Origin: Desulfoscipio geothermicus DSM 3669
GTDB taxonomy: Bacteria; Bacillota; Desulfotomaculia; Desulfotomaculales; Desulfallaceae
Length of the DNA: 64,000 nucleotides
Direction of reading: 5' to 3'
Assembly (NCBI RefSeq): GCF_900115975.1
Contig: NZ_FOYM01000007.1
Coordinates: 1-64,000, forward strand
Shown: positions 16,137 through 25,625 of the stretch, piece by piece
How positions within the stretch are numbered: position 1 is the first letter of the stretch
Layout of the letters: each line of letters opens with the position of its first letter
Made by a program: the position numbers and the translations under genes
The notes under the pieces: model-generated
Told to the model about the DNA's origin: nothing
Database searches by the model: none
Seen by the model: only the letters and a program-made list of their open reading frames with translations

Positions 16137-17276
16137 ATGGAATATTGCGTGGACATCGGCCTGGCGCAGTTGAATAAAGAGGGTGAAGAACTGTGCGGCG
16201 ACAGCGTGGAGGTCGTTAGCACCGCCAGCGACCATATCGTGGTGGTTGCGGACGGCCTCGGCAGCGGGGTAAAAGCCAATATCCTTTCCCGCCTGACCAT
16301 TAAAACAGCCGGTACCATGCTAAAAATGGGTGGTCGGATTGATGATGTGATGGAAACCCTGGCACATACGCTGCCCATTTGTAAAGTGCGTAAACTTGCT
16401 TATAGCACCTTCACCATTTTACAGGTTAAAAGGGACGGGCAGGCCTACCTTTTAGAATATGAAAACCCGCCGTCTTTTTGGGGCAACCGGCATAATTTGC
16501 ACAGTTTGCACACAACGGAGAGAGTTATTGGTGATAAAACTATCAGGGAAAGTTATTTATCCCTGCAGGAAAATGACTGGTTGGTCATCATTACTGACGG
16601 CGTGTTGTATGCCGGTACCGGAAAGACCTGGAACATGGGGTGGGGCCGGGACCGCGTGGGCGAATACCTGGCCCGGTCCTATGCGCCGGATAAGAGCGCT
16701 GCCCAGTGGTCGGCCGAAATCGTCAGGTTATGCAACAATATTTACGGCGGCAAGCCGGGAGACGATGCCAGCGTGGCGGTGGTCAAAGTGCGCAGGCCGC
16801 GGCTTGTGACGGTGTTGATCGGGCCTCCCCGCAACAAGGCCGATGACGCCCTGGTGGTAGATAAATTAATGCGGGCGGACGGCATTAAAATAGTATGCGG
16901 CGGCACCACAGGCAACATGGTGGGCCGCGTTTTGGGCAGGAATGTGCGTGTGGATCTGTCGTCCCGCACGGAAAGGATTCCGCCCGTGGGCATAATTCCC
17001 GGCATTGACCTGGTCACCGAGGGCGCTATTACACTGGTGGACGCCCTGGAACATTTAAAAGAGCAAGGCGAACTTGCCGGAAGAGATGGGGCGAGCCGGC
17101 TGGCCGCCGCGTTGCTGGCTGCCGATAGCGTGCACTTTATTGTTGGCATGGCGGCCAATCAGGCCCAGCACGGGGAGGGCATGCCCAGCATTTATATATA
17201 CAAGCAGTATATAATCCGTGATTTGATTCGGCTGTTGAAGGAATCCGGGAAACATGTGACTGAGGAATACTACTAG
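16137..17276 (+). CDS. SpoIIE/PP2C-type serine phosphatase with extra C-terminal domain
   Basis: 379 residues. The first 225 residues match the SpoIIE-like PPM phosphatase fold: EELCGDSVEVV, VVVADGLGSGVKA (metal-binding Asp and Gly), NDWLVIITDGVLYAG and GDDASVAVVKVR. The last 150 residues (LVTVLIGPPRNKADDALVV ... IVCGGTTGNMVGRVLGR ... GAITLVDALEH) are a separate conserved-looking domain I cannot name. AAAGGAG precedes ATG 16137. The gene follows the sensory hydrogenase by 23 bases, so it is its likely signalling partner, dephosphorylating an unknown protein. Confidence 0.88.
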   Translation: MEYCVDIGLAQLNKEGEELCGDSVEVVSTASDHIVVVADGLGSGVKANILSRLTIKTAGTMLKMGGRIDDVMETLAHTLPICKVRKLAYSTFTILQVKRDGQAYLLEYENPPSFWGNRHNLHSLHTTERVIGDKTIRESYLSLQENDWLVIITDGVLYAGTGKTWNMGWGRDRVGEYLARSYAPDKSAAQWSAEIVRLCNNIYGGKPGDDASVAVVKVRRPRLVTVLIGPPRNKADDALVVDKLMRADGIKIVCGGTTGNMVGRVLGRNVRVDLSSRTERIPPVGIIPGIDLVTEGAITLVDALEHLKEQGELAGRDGASRLAAALLAADSVHFIVGMAANQAQHGEGMPSIYIYKQYIIRDLIRLLKESGKHVTEEYY

Positions 17277-17301
17277 AGAACCGTACTGGGGAGAGGTAAA
17301 A

Positions 17302-17811
17302 ATGAATGAAAAACACTACCAGTGCAATTGCAGTCTGGCAGGGGCAAAAAAATTAGATGAGCAAGCTGTAGATAAGATACTGCAAAAACACCGGGGCAAG
17401 CCCGACGCTTTGTTACAAGTGCTTTTGGAGATGCATTCATTGATTGATTATATCCCCGAGAACATTGTTTTTCAGATAGCCGAAGGACTGGACATTCCCC
17501 CGGCGGATGTTTTCGGCATGCTTACTTATTATCCGTCCTTTAAAACCGCGCCCCCGGGGAAGTATAAGATTTCCGTATGCCTGGGCACCAATTGTTACTT
17601 GCGGGGCTCTTCCCGAATACTGGAGCGTCTGTGCCAGGTACTGAACATAGAGCCGGGCGATACCACCCCGGACGGCAAGTTTTCCCTGGAAGCGGTTCGT
17701 TGCCTGGGGGCTTGCGCCCTGAGCCCGGTGATCATGATTAATGAAGTGGTATATCCTCAGGTGGAACCCCAAAAGATTCCGGACATATTGATTAGTTGTG
17801 AAAAACCATAA
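17302..17811 (+). CDS. second NuoE-like [2Fe-2S] protein
   Basis: 169 residues of the same family as the first operon gene, with cluster motifs CLGTNCYLRGS (about 93-98) and CLGACALSP (about 134-138). It has a distinct N terminus with CNC at residues 8-10 and FGMLTYYPSFKTAPPGKYK. Last gene of the hydrogenase cluster. It might pass electrons between the sensory hydrogenase and the enzyme complex, or be an alternative HydC; that is speculation. GGGAGAGG precedes ATG 17302. Confidence 0.9.
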   Translation: MNEKHYQCNCSLAGAKKLDEQAVDKILQKHRGKPDALLQVLLEMHSLIDYIPENIVFQIAEGLDIPPADVFGMLTYYPSFKTAPPGKYKISVCLGTNCYLRGSSRILERLCQVLNIEPGDTTPDGKFSLEAVRCLGACALSPVIMINEVVYPQVEPQKIPDILISCEKP

Positions 17812-17842
17812 ATGACTGTCTTTGGTGTTAGAGGCATAATTT

Positions 17843-17869
17843 ACCCCGCGTCCGCGGGGTTATTTTTTT
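17843..17869 (+). terminator. Rho-independent terminator of the hydrogenase operon
   Basis: ACCCCGCG (17843-17850) and CGCGGGGT (17853-17860) followed by TATTTTTTT, 32 bases after the last stop. Confidence 0.9.
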
Positions 17870-18001
17870 AGACACGTAAGAATAATAAAATTTGAACATT
17901 ATTGTCGTTTCCCCGGGCCGGTTGCTCTCGGCTATGTTTTCAATATTTACGCGCCGGTGGAGCATATCCTACGCGCTTTGCTGTAAAGGACGGTGAAATC
18001 T

Positions 18002-18838
18002 ATGCGGGCCATGTGGAAAGGCGCCGTCACGTTTGGCCTGATTTACGTTCCCGTAAAAATGTATGCCGCCACGGAAAAAAAGGATGTCAGGTTCAACTAC
18101 CTGCATGATAAATGCAATACTCCCATTCGTTATACCCGTTACTGTCCCTATTGTGACGAGGAAGTTAAGAATGAGGAAATAATACGCGGCTATGAATATG
18201 AAAAGGGCAAATATATCACCATCACGGAGGATGACCTGGACAGTATAGCCGGGGAAAAGAATCGCAGCGTGGACATTATTGATTTTGTTGATATGCAGCA
18301 AATCGACCCGGTTTATTATGACCGCTCCTATTATCTGGCCCCGGGGGAAGGCGGCAACAAGGTTTATGAACTGCTGCGGCGGGCCATGCAGGAGACCGGC
18401 CGGGCAGCCGTCGCCCTCATTACCATCAGGAGCAGGGAGTCTCTGGCGATTATCCGGCCCACCGGCAAGGCGCTGATCATGGAAACCATGTTTTACGCCG
18501 ATGAAGTGCGCGCGGTGGATAAAATCGATGAAATCGGCGGTGAGGTGAAGCTGCACGACAACGAACTGAAGATGGCGGTAAACCTGGTGAACAACCTGTC
18601 CACTGATTTTGACCCGGCCAAGTACACCAGTGCTTACCGGGAAAAACTGCACGAAATGATCCGGGCCAAAATTGCCGGTGAAGCCGTGGTGGAGAAGCCG
18701 GCCGCACCGGCCGCCGAAAACGTGGTTGATCTCATGTCGGCGCTTAAGGCCAGCATTGAAATGACCCAGGAACAGCGGGGGAAAAAGCAGCGCGCCAGCA
18801 AGGCCAAAACACGTAAACGGAAAGTGGCCGAAAAGTAG
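18002..18838 (+). CDS. ku: Ku protein, non-homologous end joining
   Basis: 278 residues from ATG 18002 (MRAMWKGAVTFGLIYVPVKM, the standard bacterial Ku start). AAAGGA is 11 bases upstream; GTG 17993 would place it too close. Ku core blocks are YLHDKCNTPIRY, YCPYCDEEV, EYEKGKYITITEDDL and ETGRAAVALITIRSRESLAI. The C terminus is a Lys/Arg-rich tail (KKQRASKAKTRKRK), known in Ku proteins to help DNA binding. Ku forms a ring-shaped homodimer on double-strand ends and recruits LigD. The ligase and polymerase genes follow. The gap 17870-18001 shows no obvious promoter, though a sporulation sigma factor promoter would suit the known role of NHEJ in spores. Confidence 0.94.
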   Translation: MRAMWKGAVTFGLIYVPVKMYAATEKKDVRFNYLHDKCNTPIRYTRYCPYCDEEVKNEEIIRGYEYEKGKYITITEDDLDSIAGEKNRSVDIIDFVDMQQIDPVYYDRSYYLAPGEGGNKVYELLRRAMQETGRAAVALITIRSRESLAIIRPTGKALIMETMFYADEVRAVDKIDEIGGEVKLHDNELKMAVNLVNNLSTDFDPAKYTSAYREKLHEMIRAKIAGEAVVEKPAAPAAENVVDLMSALKASIEMTQEQRGKKQRASKAKTRKRKVAEK

Positions 18839-18841
18839 CCG

Positions 18842-19834
18842 GTGCAAGAACAGCGGTTTCATGCCCCTCCCCTGTGGAAGCCCATGCTGGCGGTCCCGGC
18901 TGATCCCTTTGACCACCCGGATTACTTTTTTGAGGTGAAGTGGGACGGCTACCGGTGCCTGGCCTATATTGAACAGCAAAGCATAAAACTGATCTCCAGA
19001 AACGCCAAAAACATTACCGCCGCTTTCCCCGACCTGGAAGATTTGTACAGACGCGCCGCCAAGGCGCCCGCCGTGCTGGACGGGGAAATAATCGTGCTGC
19101 AACAGGGCAAGCCATCCTTTGACGCCCTGCAATCCCGGGCCGGGCTGGAGGACAAGGACCGCGTCAGGCGGGCGGCGCTTAGCCTGCCGGCCATATATAT
19201 GGCTTTTGATATTTTATATTGTGCAGGCCGGCCGCTGCTGGACCGACCCCTGTATGAGCGCCGCGCCAGGTTGCAGGAAGTGGTCCGCGCCGGACACAAC
19301 TTTTTAATTTCTGAACAGGTGCAGGAGCACGGGGTGCTATTTTACCGGGCGTGCGTAGAAAAAGGTCTTGAAGGCGCCATGGCCAAAAAAATGGACAGCA
19401 AATACCGGCCTGGTGCCCGGTCCGCTTTATGGAAGAAAATACGCCATACCCGGGAGGCGGACCTGGTTATCTGCGGCTACAGGGCAGGCCGGGGAAAAAG
19501 GCTCCTGGGTTCGCTGGTGCTGGCTGCCTGGGACGGGGCGAGGTATGTATACCAGGGTATGGTGGGTAGCGGTCTGAGCCGGGATGAGGAGCAAGAGCTG
19601 CTGCAAAAGTTGGCCGCCTGGCGGATTGACAGACCCTTGCTGGAAAATGACGCGTTGCCCGGCGCCATTACCTGGGTGCTGCCGCGGCTGGTTTGCCGGG
19701 TGGAATATTTGACCATCACCAGGGATGGTATTTTGCGACATCCGGTATATCAAGGGCTGCGGGCGGATAAGGCGCCTGAGGAGTGTGCGCCGGCAAAGAT
19801 GCAAAATACTGCGGAAAAATTTAAGGATGAATAA
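18842..19834 (+). CDS. ligD: ATP-dependent DNA ligase (LigD ligase domain as separate protein)
   Basis: 330 residues from GTG 18842, three bases after the ku stop. Adenylation motif EVKWDGYRC with the nucleotidyl Lys at about residue 30, RNAKNI, LDGEIIV (motif III), LEGAMAKKMDSKYRPG (motif IV) and WKKIRH (motif V), then an OB-fold domain. In Pseudomonas and Mycobacterium the ligase is fused to polymerase and nuclease domains. Here it stands alone, the polymerase is the next gene, and no phosphoesterase domain is present. Confidence 0.92.
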   Translation: MQEQRFHAPPLWKPMLAVPADPFDHPDYFFEVKWDGYRCLAYIEQQSIKLISRNAKNITAAFPDLEDLYRRAAKAPAVLDGEIIVLQQGKPSFDALQSRAGLEDKDRVRRAALSLPAIYMAFDILYCAGRPLLDRPLYERRARLQEVVRAGHNFLISEQVQEHGVLFYRACVEKGLEGAMAKKMDSKYRPGARSALWKKIRHTREADLVICGYRAGRGKRLLGSLVLAAWDGARYVYQGMVGSGLSRDEEQELLQKLAAWRIDRPLLENDALPGAITWVLPRLVCRVEYLTITRDGILRHPVYQGLRADKAPEECAPAKMQNTAEKFKDE

Positions 19835-19880
19835 ATTTTTGATAACCTTGTAGATTAACCGGCAAAGCGAGGTGTCTCCC

Positions 19881-20831
19881 TTGAACGCATCAGACAAGGA
19901 AATGGTCGAGATTGCAGGGCGTGTGTTAACCCTGACCAATCTGGATAAGACTTTTTGGCCGGAGCAGCAACTGACCAAGTCCCATTTAATAAAATATTAT
20001 CTGGACATAGCCCCTGTTTTATTGCCATATATTAACAATAGGCCGCTGGTGATGAAAAGGTATCCGGACGGCATTACCGGTGAATATTTTTATCAGAAGG
20101 AATGTCCCGCCTATGCACCGGACTGGGTGGCAACCCACCCGGTAAAACACAGCCGCAAGGTAACCAATTATATTGTATGTAACGATGCCGCCACCCTGGT
20201 CTGGCTGGCGGGGCAGGGCTGCCTGGAAATCCACGCTTGGCTCAGCCGGGTGGAGGACATTGACTACCCCGATCTGGCTGTCTTTGATCTGGACCCGGCC
20301 GAGGGGGTTGATTTTAATGAAGTGCTGCAGGTGGCGCTGCTGGTGCGTGAGGTGCTGCAGGCCTATGGCATCAAGGGCTTTCCCAAAACTTCGGGGGCCA
20401 GCGGATTGCATATTTTTATTCCGCTGGAAACAAAGTATACATTTCCAGAGGTTACTGCAGCCATGAAATTTCTGGCGGAAATAATCGTGAGAGCTTACCC
20501 CCGGGGGGTAACTACTGAACGAAGCATTTCCAAACGCCGGGGTAAAGTATATCTTGATTATTTGCAAAATGGCCGGGGTAAAACCATGGCCTTTCCCTAT
20601 AGTCTGAGGCCGCTGCCCGGTGCGCCCGCATCAGCCCCTTTAACCTGGGGTGAGGTGGCGGAAAGACGATTTTCCCCTGCGGACTTTAATATGCGAAATA
20701 TTCTCGCCAGGGTAAAAAATGTTGGTGATTTATATGCCGGTCTCTTTAATGAAAAAAACAGTCTAAACCGGGTTATTCGGAACCAATCTGTCGTCAAAGA
20801 CCGGGTAACAGTCCGGCCCGGTGGGCCATAA
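19881..20831 (+). CDS. ligD: LigD-type primase/polymerase domain protein
   Basis: 316 residues from TTG 19881 with GAGGTG seven bases before; GTG 19872 overlaps that site. LigD PolDom family (AEP superfamily): LTNLDKTFWPEQQLTKSHLI, YYLDIAP, RPLVMKRYPDG, QKECP, LAVFDLDPAEG with the two metal-binding Asp (FDLDP), KTSGASGLHIFIP and STTERSISKRRGKVYLDYLQN-like (here VTTERSIS, RRGKVYLDYLQN). It fills in ends and adds nucleotides before ligation. The separate-protein layout with ligase and Ku adjacent is found in several Firmicutes. Confidence 0.92.
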   Translation: MNASDKEMVEIAGRVLTLTNLDKTFWPEQQLTKSHLIKYYLDIAPVLLPYINNRPLVMKRYPDGITGEYFYQKECPAYAPDWVATHPVKHSRKVTNYIVCNDAATLVWLAGQGCLEIHAWLSRVEDIDYPDLAVFDLDPAEGVDFNEVLQVALLVREVLQAYGIKGFPKTSGASGLHIFIPLETKYTFPEVTAAMKFLAEIIVRAYPRGVTTERSISKRRGKVYLDYLQNGRGKTMAFPYSLRPLPGAPASAPLTWGEVAERRFSPADFNMRNILARVKNVGDLYAGLFNEKNSLNRVIRNQSVVKDRVTVRPGGP

Positions 20832-20944
20832 AATAATTAAAACACAATTGAAATTTTTGGGAACAAGCAGGAAAAGACATTTTTTTCTTGAACATGAGCA
20901 TAAATAATGAGAAAATATGCCGGTAAACAAGACCCGGGTTGGTG

Positions 20945-22042
20945 ATGATATTGAAAAGCGAGGTTTACTGGCTTGCATGGCATCTGATTTTGGCCGGGCA
21001 GGCCCGCAAGTTCTGGGTAATAATGGATCATTTCGGCACGCCGGAAGAGGCGTGGCGTGCGCCGGACAAAGAATTTAATTTCCTGGCCGGCCAGCGTTCC
21101 TTTAATTTAGGCGAATTGTTAGCCAGGCGCAGGCATACAGATTTATCAAAAGTGGCTAACTATTTAAAGGATGGAGAAATAATCACGTTATTATTTAATG
21201 ATTCCGGCTACCCCGAACCATTGAAAAACATCTATGACCCGCCGCCGGTTTTATTTCTCAGGGGCAAGGCTGCTTGCTTGCAAGGCAATGCTGTGGCTAT
21301 AGTTGGCTCCAGGCGCGCTACCCCTTACGGTTTGAGTGTAGCGGAAAGGCTGGGTTATGACCTGGCCGGCGCCGGCATCAACGTGATCAGCGGCATGGCC
21401 CGTGGGATAGATACCGCCGCCCACCGTGGGGCCTTGGACGCCGGCGGTAAAACCATGGCCGTGCTGGGTTGCGGCGTTGATGTTATTTACCCCAGGGAAA
21501 ACGGTAGGATTATGCGCAGCATTATGCAGCAGGGTGCGGTGGTGAGCGAATTTCCGCCGGGTTCACCACCGGAACCCTGGCATTTCCCGGTGCGCAACCG
21601 CATTATCAGCGGGCTCAGCAAGGTGGTGGTGGTAGTGGAGGCGGCGGAACGCAGCGGCGCTTTGATAACAGCCCATGTGGCGTTGGAACAGGGGCGGGAT
21701 GTCATGGCGGTTCCGGGCAACATTACCGGCAAGTTGAGTAAAGGACCCAACAATTTAATCAAGCAGGGGGCGGCCCCGGTGCTTGACGCTGCGGACATCC
21801 TGGAAGAAATGGGCGTAGGCGTATTGTTTGCGCCTCAATCCACTGACCCCGCCGGAGGTTTAAAATTAGGTGATGATGAAAAACTATTGCTCAAGTTGTT
21901 GGATTACGACCCCGTTTCATTGGAGGCGATGGTGCAGCGGTCCGGTTTACCCGCCGGGCAGGTAATGTCGGCCTTGATGTTCTTGGAGATGAAGGGGCTC
22001 GTAAGGCAAATGCCCGGCCGGCTGTACGCCCGGGCTCGGTAA
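20945..22042 (+). CDS. dprA: DNA-processing protein DprA (Smf)
   Basis: 365 residues. Rossmann-fold DprA core with AIVGSRRATPYG, ISGMARGIDTAAHRGAL, MAVLGCGVDVIYPREN, SEFPPGSPPEPWHFPVRNRIISGLS, VVEAAERSGALITA and PGNI. A C-terminal winged-helix-like domain starts around residue 300. It loads RecA on incoming single-stranded DNA. ATG 20945 is taken as start; TTG 20939 and TTG 20951 are also possible and no ribosome binding site decides. It precedes topA, as in Bacillus. Confidence 0.94.
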   Translation: MILKSEVYWLAWHLILAGQARKFWVIMDHFGTPEEAWRAPDKEFNFLAGQRSFNLGELLARRRHTDLSKVANYLKDGEIITLLFNDSGYPEPLKNIYDPPPVLFLRGKAACLQGNAVAIVGSRRATPYGLSVAERLGYDLAGAGINVISGMARGIDTAAHRGALDAGGKTMAVLGCGVDVIYPRENGRIMRSIMQQGAVVSEFPPGSPPEPWHFPVRNRIISGLSKVVVVVEAAERSGALITAHVALEQGRDVMAVPGNITGKLSKGPNNLIKQGAAPVLDAADILEEMGVGVLFAPQSTDPAGGLKLGDDEKLLLKLLDYDPVSLEAMVQRSGLPAGQVMSALMFLEMKGLVRQMPGRLYARAR

Positions 22043-22055
22043 TAGCCGACCCACA

Positions 22056-22083
22056 TGCTGCGGGGGCGCAGCACCTGTAATTT
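22056..22083 (+). terminator. hairpin after dprA, probable terminator
   Basis: TGCTGCG (22056-22062) and CGCAGCA (22067-22073) with a GGGG loop, followed by CCTGTAATTTTG. The T stretch is short, so termination may be partial. Confidence 0.5.
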
Positions 22084-22124
22084 TGTTTAACCGACTTCGT
22101 TACCTTAAACTGAGGTGAACTATA

Positions 22125-24263
22125 GTGGCGAAAACTCTGGTAATTGTAGAGTCACCGGCTAAAGCTAAAAGTCTTGGAAAATTTCTCGGTAAAAAGTATG
22201 CCGTCAAGGCTTCCATGGGGCATATCAGGGATTTGCCCAAGAGCCAGTTTGGCGTTGCTGTGGAAGAAGGGTTCAAACCCAAGTATATTACCATCAGGGG
22301 CAAAGGAGATATCATCAAGGAATTAAAGGCGGCCACCAAAAAGGCGGACAGGGTGCTGCTGGCTTCCGACCCCGACCGGGAAGGGGAGGCCATTGCCTGG
22401 CACCTGGCCAATATCCTGGATATCAATGAAGATACCCCTTGTCGCATCGAATTCAACGAAATTACCAAGCAGGCAGTCCAGCAAGCCGTCAAGCACCCGC
22501 GCCGCGTGGACTTGCGCAAGGTCGACGCCCAGCAGGCCAGGCGGATTCTGGACAGGTTGGTGGGCTATAATTTAAGTCCGTTATTGTGGCGCAAAGTTAA
22601 AAAAGGTCTCAGTGCCGGGCGGGTGCAATCGGTGGCCATGCGGCTGATTTGCGACCGGGAGGAAGAGATTCAGGCTTTTGTGCCCGAGGAATACTGGTCC
22701 ATACTGGCCAAACTGGTTAAAGGCAAAGGCAACTTTGAGGCCAAACTGCATAAAATAGCCGGTAAAAAAGCTCATGTCCCGGATGAAGCCCAGGCCAAGC
22801 AAATATTAAATGATTTGGCTGGAGAAACTTTTGAGGTCGCCGGTGTTACCAGGCGTGAAAAGAAAAGGCAGCCCTCGGCGCCTTTTACCACCAGCAGCAT
22901 GCAGCAGGAAGCCTACCGCAAATTGAATTTTACGGCCCGCAAGACCATGATGGTAGCTCAGCAGCTTTACGAAGGTCTGGATCTGGGCAAGGAAGGCCCG
23001 GTGGGTCTGGTTACTTATATCCGCACGGATTCAACCCGGATTGCGGAAACCGCGGAAAAAGAGGCGGCGGAGTTTATCAGAGAACGCTTTGGGGCCGATT
23101 ATGTTTCGGCGGAAAAACGCCGGGTGGCGCCCAAAGGGCGGGCCCAGGACGCCCATGAGGCCATCAGGCCCACGTCTGTAGGCCGGGAACCGGACAGCAT
23201 CAAGAATTTCTTGACCCGGGACCAATACCGGTTATACAAGTTAATCTGGGAAAGATTCGTAGCCAGCCAGATGAGTCCGGCAGTTATCGATACCACCAGC
23301 GTAGATATCAAGGCTGGTAAATATATTTTCCGGGCTACAGGCTCAATTATTAAATTCCCAGGCTTTATGCAAGTTTACATTGAGGGGCGCGACGACGAAG
23401 AAGAGAATAACGATGCCAAAACATTACCCGAATTAAATAAGGGTGACGTTTTGAAGCTACGTTCCATAGTACCCAAGCAGCACTTCACGCAGCCGCCGCC
23501 GCGGTATACCGACGCCACCCTGATCAAGACGCTGGAAGAAAAAGGGGTTGGGCGGCCCAGTACCTACGCGCCCATTGTGGACACCATCCTCAAACGGGGC
23601 TATGTAGTCAGGGAGAATAAAAACTTTTACCCCACGGAACTGGGTTTTGTAGTAGTTGATTTGCTGAAAAGGTATTTTCCCAACATCATTGATGTGGAGT
23701 TTACAGCGGACATGGAACAGAAGCTGGACAGTATTGAAGAAGGGGATATCAACTGGGTGGAAATTTTGGAAGATTTCTATAACCCCTTTCGCCAACTGCT
23801 TTCCGTGGCCGAGCAGGAAATTGAGCGGGTCAAGGTGGAGGATGAAGTTACCGATGAAGTTTGTGAGCACTGCGGCCGAAACCTGGTAACTAAAATGGGC
23901 AAGTACGGTAAGTTTTTGGCCTGCCCCGGGTTTCCGGAATGTAGAAACACCCGGCCGCTGCTGGAACCTACCGGCGTACCCTGCCCCGAGTGCGACGGGG
24001 AACTGGTTCTGCGGCGCAGCAAAAAGGGCAGAAAATTTTACGGCTGCAGCAATTACCCGGATTGTGAATTTGTGGTTTGGGATAAGCCCACCAAACAGAA
24101 GTGTCCCCAATGTGACAGCATGATGGTACTAAAAGAAAACAAGAGTGGCAAGGTTTACCGCTGCAGCAACAAGAATTGCGGCGGTAAGATCACCGCGTCG
24201 GATCACGTGGAAGAAAACGACAGGACCGCTGACGGTGAAAGCAGCACCCTGGGTGCTTATTAA
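22125..24263 (+). CDS. topA: DNA topoisomerase I
   Basis: 712 residues from GTG 22125. Toprim domain (LVIVESPAKAKSL; ASDPDREGEAIAWHL with the acidic DxDxE-type site), catalytic Tyr in YIRTDSTRIA (about residue 300), and EGLDLGKEGPVGLVTY. There are three C-terminal Cys4 zinc ribbons at about 580-690 (CEHCGRN...CPGFPEC, CPECDGE...CSNYPDC, CPQCDSM...CSNKNC). It relaxes negative supercoils. Typical bacterial length and layout; gene order dprA-topA-trmFO as in Bacillus. Confidence 0.97.
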   Translation: MAKTLVIVESPAKAKSLGKFLGKKYAVKASMGHIRDLPKSQFGVAVEEGFKPKYITIRGKGDIIKELKAATKKADRVLLASDPDREGEAIAWHLANILDINEDTPCRIEFNEITKQAVQQAVKHPRRVDLRKVDAQQARRILDRLVGYNLSPLLWRKVKKGLSAGRVQSVAMRLICDREEEIQAFVPEEYWSILAKLVKGKGNFEAKLHKIAGKKAHVPDEAQAKQILNDLAGETFEVAGVTRREKKRQPSAPFTTSSMQQEAYRKLNFTARKTMMVAQQLYEGLDLGKEGPVGLVTYIRTDSTRIAETAEKEAAEFIRERFGADYVSAEKRRVAPKGRAQDAHEAIRPTSVGREPDSIKNFLTRDQYRLYKLIWERFVASQMSPAVIDTTSVDIKAGKYIFRATGSIIKFPGFMQVYIEGRDDEEENNDAKTLPELNKGDVLKLRSIVPKQHFTQPPPRYTDATLIKTLEEKGVGRPSTYAPIVDTILKRGYVVRENKNFYPTELGFVVVDLLKRYFPNIIDVEFTADMEQKLDSIEEGDINWVEILEDFYNPFRQLLSVAEQEIERVKVEDEVTDEVCEHCGRNLVTKMGKYGKFLACPGFPECRNTRPLLEPTGVPCPECDGELVLRRSKKGRKFYGCSNYPDCEFVVWDKPTKQKCPQCDSMMVLKENKSGKVYRCSNKNCGGKITASDHVEENDRTADGESSTLGAY

Positions 24264-24296
24264 CCATTGACTGCCTTTTGTACAGGGGTGGAGATA

Positions 24297-25607
24297 TTGA
24301 CTGAACATACACTGACCATCATAGGCGCGGGGCTGGCCGGTTCCGAGGCGGCCTGGCAGGCGGCCCGCAGAGGGGTGTCGGTGCGGCTTTATGAAATGCG
24401 ACCGGAAAAAAGCACTCCCGCCCACCAAACGAGCTTTTTTGCCGAACTGGTTTGTAGCAATTCATTGCGGGCCAGGGCTCTGGAAAACGCTGTAGGGCTT
24501 TTGAAGGAAGAGATGCGCAGGCTGAATTCCATCATCATGCGCTGCGCGGATGAATACAGCGTACCGGCCGGCGGCGCGCTGGCCGTGGACCGGGAAGGGT
24601 TTGCCGGAGCCGTTACCGATCTCCTGGAGCGCCATCCATTGATTGAAGTGTGCCGGCGTGAATATACTGATATAGGCGATGGTTTTATTATAATAGCCTC
24701 GGGGCCGTTGACTTCGGACCGGTTGGCAGAAAAAATAAAGGAATTTACCGGCCGGGAATATATGTATTTTTACGATGCCGTGGCTCCGATAGTAACCCTG
24801 GAATCCATTAATATGCAAAAAGTTTTTTGGTCTTCCCGCTACGGTAAGGGTGAGGACGATTATTTAAATTGCCCCATGAATGAGGTGGAATATGAAGCTT
24901 TCTGGCAGGCCCTGACCGGGGCCGAGCGGGCGCCGCGCAAAAAATTTGAGCAAGAGAAGAATTTTGAGGGGTGCATGCCCATAGAAATACTGGCCCGCCG
25001 GGGGCGGGACACCATGCGTTTCGGGCCGTTAAAGCCGGTGGGCTTGATTGACCCGCGTACGGGTAAAAGACCTTACGCCGTGGTGCAATTGCGCCGGGAT
25101 AACGCCGCCGGCACGCTGTTTAACATGGTGGGTTTTCAAACGCACCTGAAATGGAGCGAGCAGAAGCGGGTTTTCCAAATGATTCCTGGTTTGGAGCGGG
25201 CTGAATTTGTGCGTTACGGGGTTATGCACCGGAATACATATATTAACTCCCCGGTTCTTTTACGACCTACATACCAGTGCAAAATCAGTCAGAATCTTTT
25301 CTTCGCCGGTCAAATAACCGGGGTGGAAGGTTATGTGGAATCCGCCGCCTCGGGCTTGGTGGCGGGCATAAACGCCGCATTGCTGGTACAGGGGCACGAG
25401 CCCAAAGTGCCGCCGCCGGAAACCGCCCATGGCGCCCTGGCCCATTACATCACTGCGGCGGATCCCCGCAATTTCCAGCCCATGAACGTGACCTTCGGGC
25501 TGTTTCCGCCGCTGCCGGAAAAAATACGGGACAAAAAAAGGCGGAATGCCATGTACGCTCAGAGGGCCCTGGAAAAACTGGACCGGTGGCAGATGTCCCT
25601 GGTCTAA
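24297..25607 (+). CDS. trmFO: methylenetetrahydrofolate-tRNA-(uracil-5-)-methyltransferase TrmFO
   Basis: 436 residues from TTG 24297 ([20 protein letters not shown]), placed so that the FAD-binding GxGxxG motif begins near residue 10; GGGGTGGAG lies just upstream. Other landmarks: [24 protein letters not shown] (Cys conserved in the family), [26 protein letters not shown] and [17 protein letters not shown]. It makes ribothymidine at tRNA position 54 with folate and FADH2. Confidence 0.96.
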   Translation: MTEHTLTIIGAGLAGSEAAWQAARRGVSVRLYEMRPEKSTPAHQTSFFAELVCSNSLRARALENAVGLLKEEMRRLNSIIMRCADEYSVPAGGALAVDREGFAGAVTDLLERHPLIEVCRREYTDIGDGFIIIASGPLTSDRLAEKIKEFTGREYMYFYDAVAPIVTLESINMQKVFWSSRYGKGEDDYLNCPMNEVEYEAFWQALTGAERAPRKKFEQEKNFEGCMPIEILARRGRDTMRFGPLKPVGLIDPRTGKRPYAVVQLRRDNAAGTLFNMVGFQTHLKWSEQKRVFQMIPGLERAEFVRYGVMHRNTYINSPVLLRPTYQCKISQNLFFAGQITGVEGYVESAASGLVAGINAALLVQGHEPKVPPPETAHGALAHYITAADPRNFQPMNVTFGLFPPLPEKIRDKKRRNAMYAQRALEKLDRWQMSLV

Positions 25608-25625
25608 CAGAATACGAGGTAGTTT

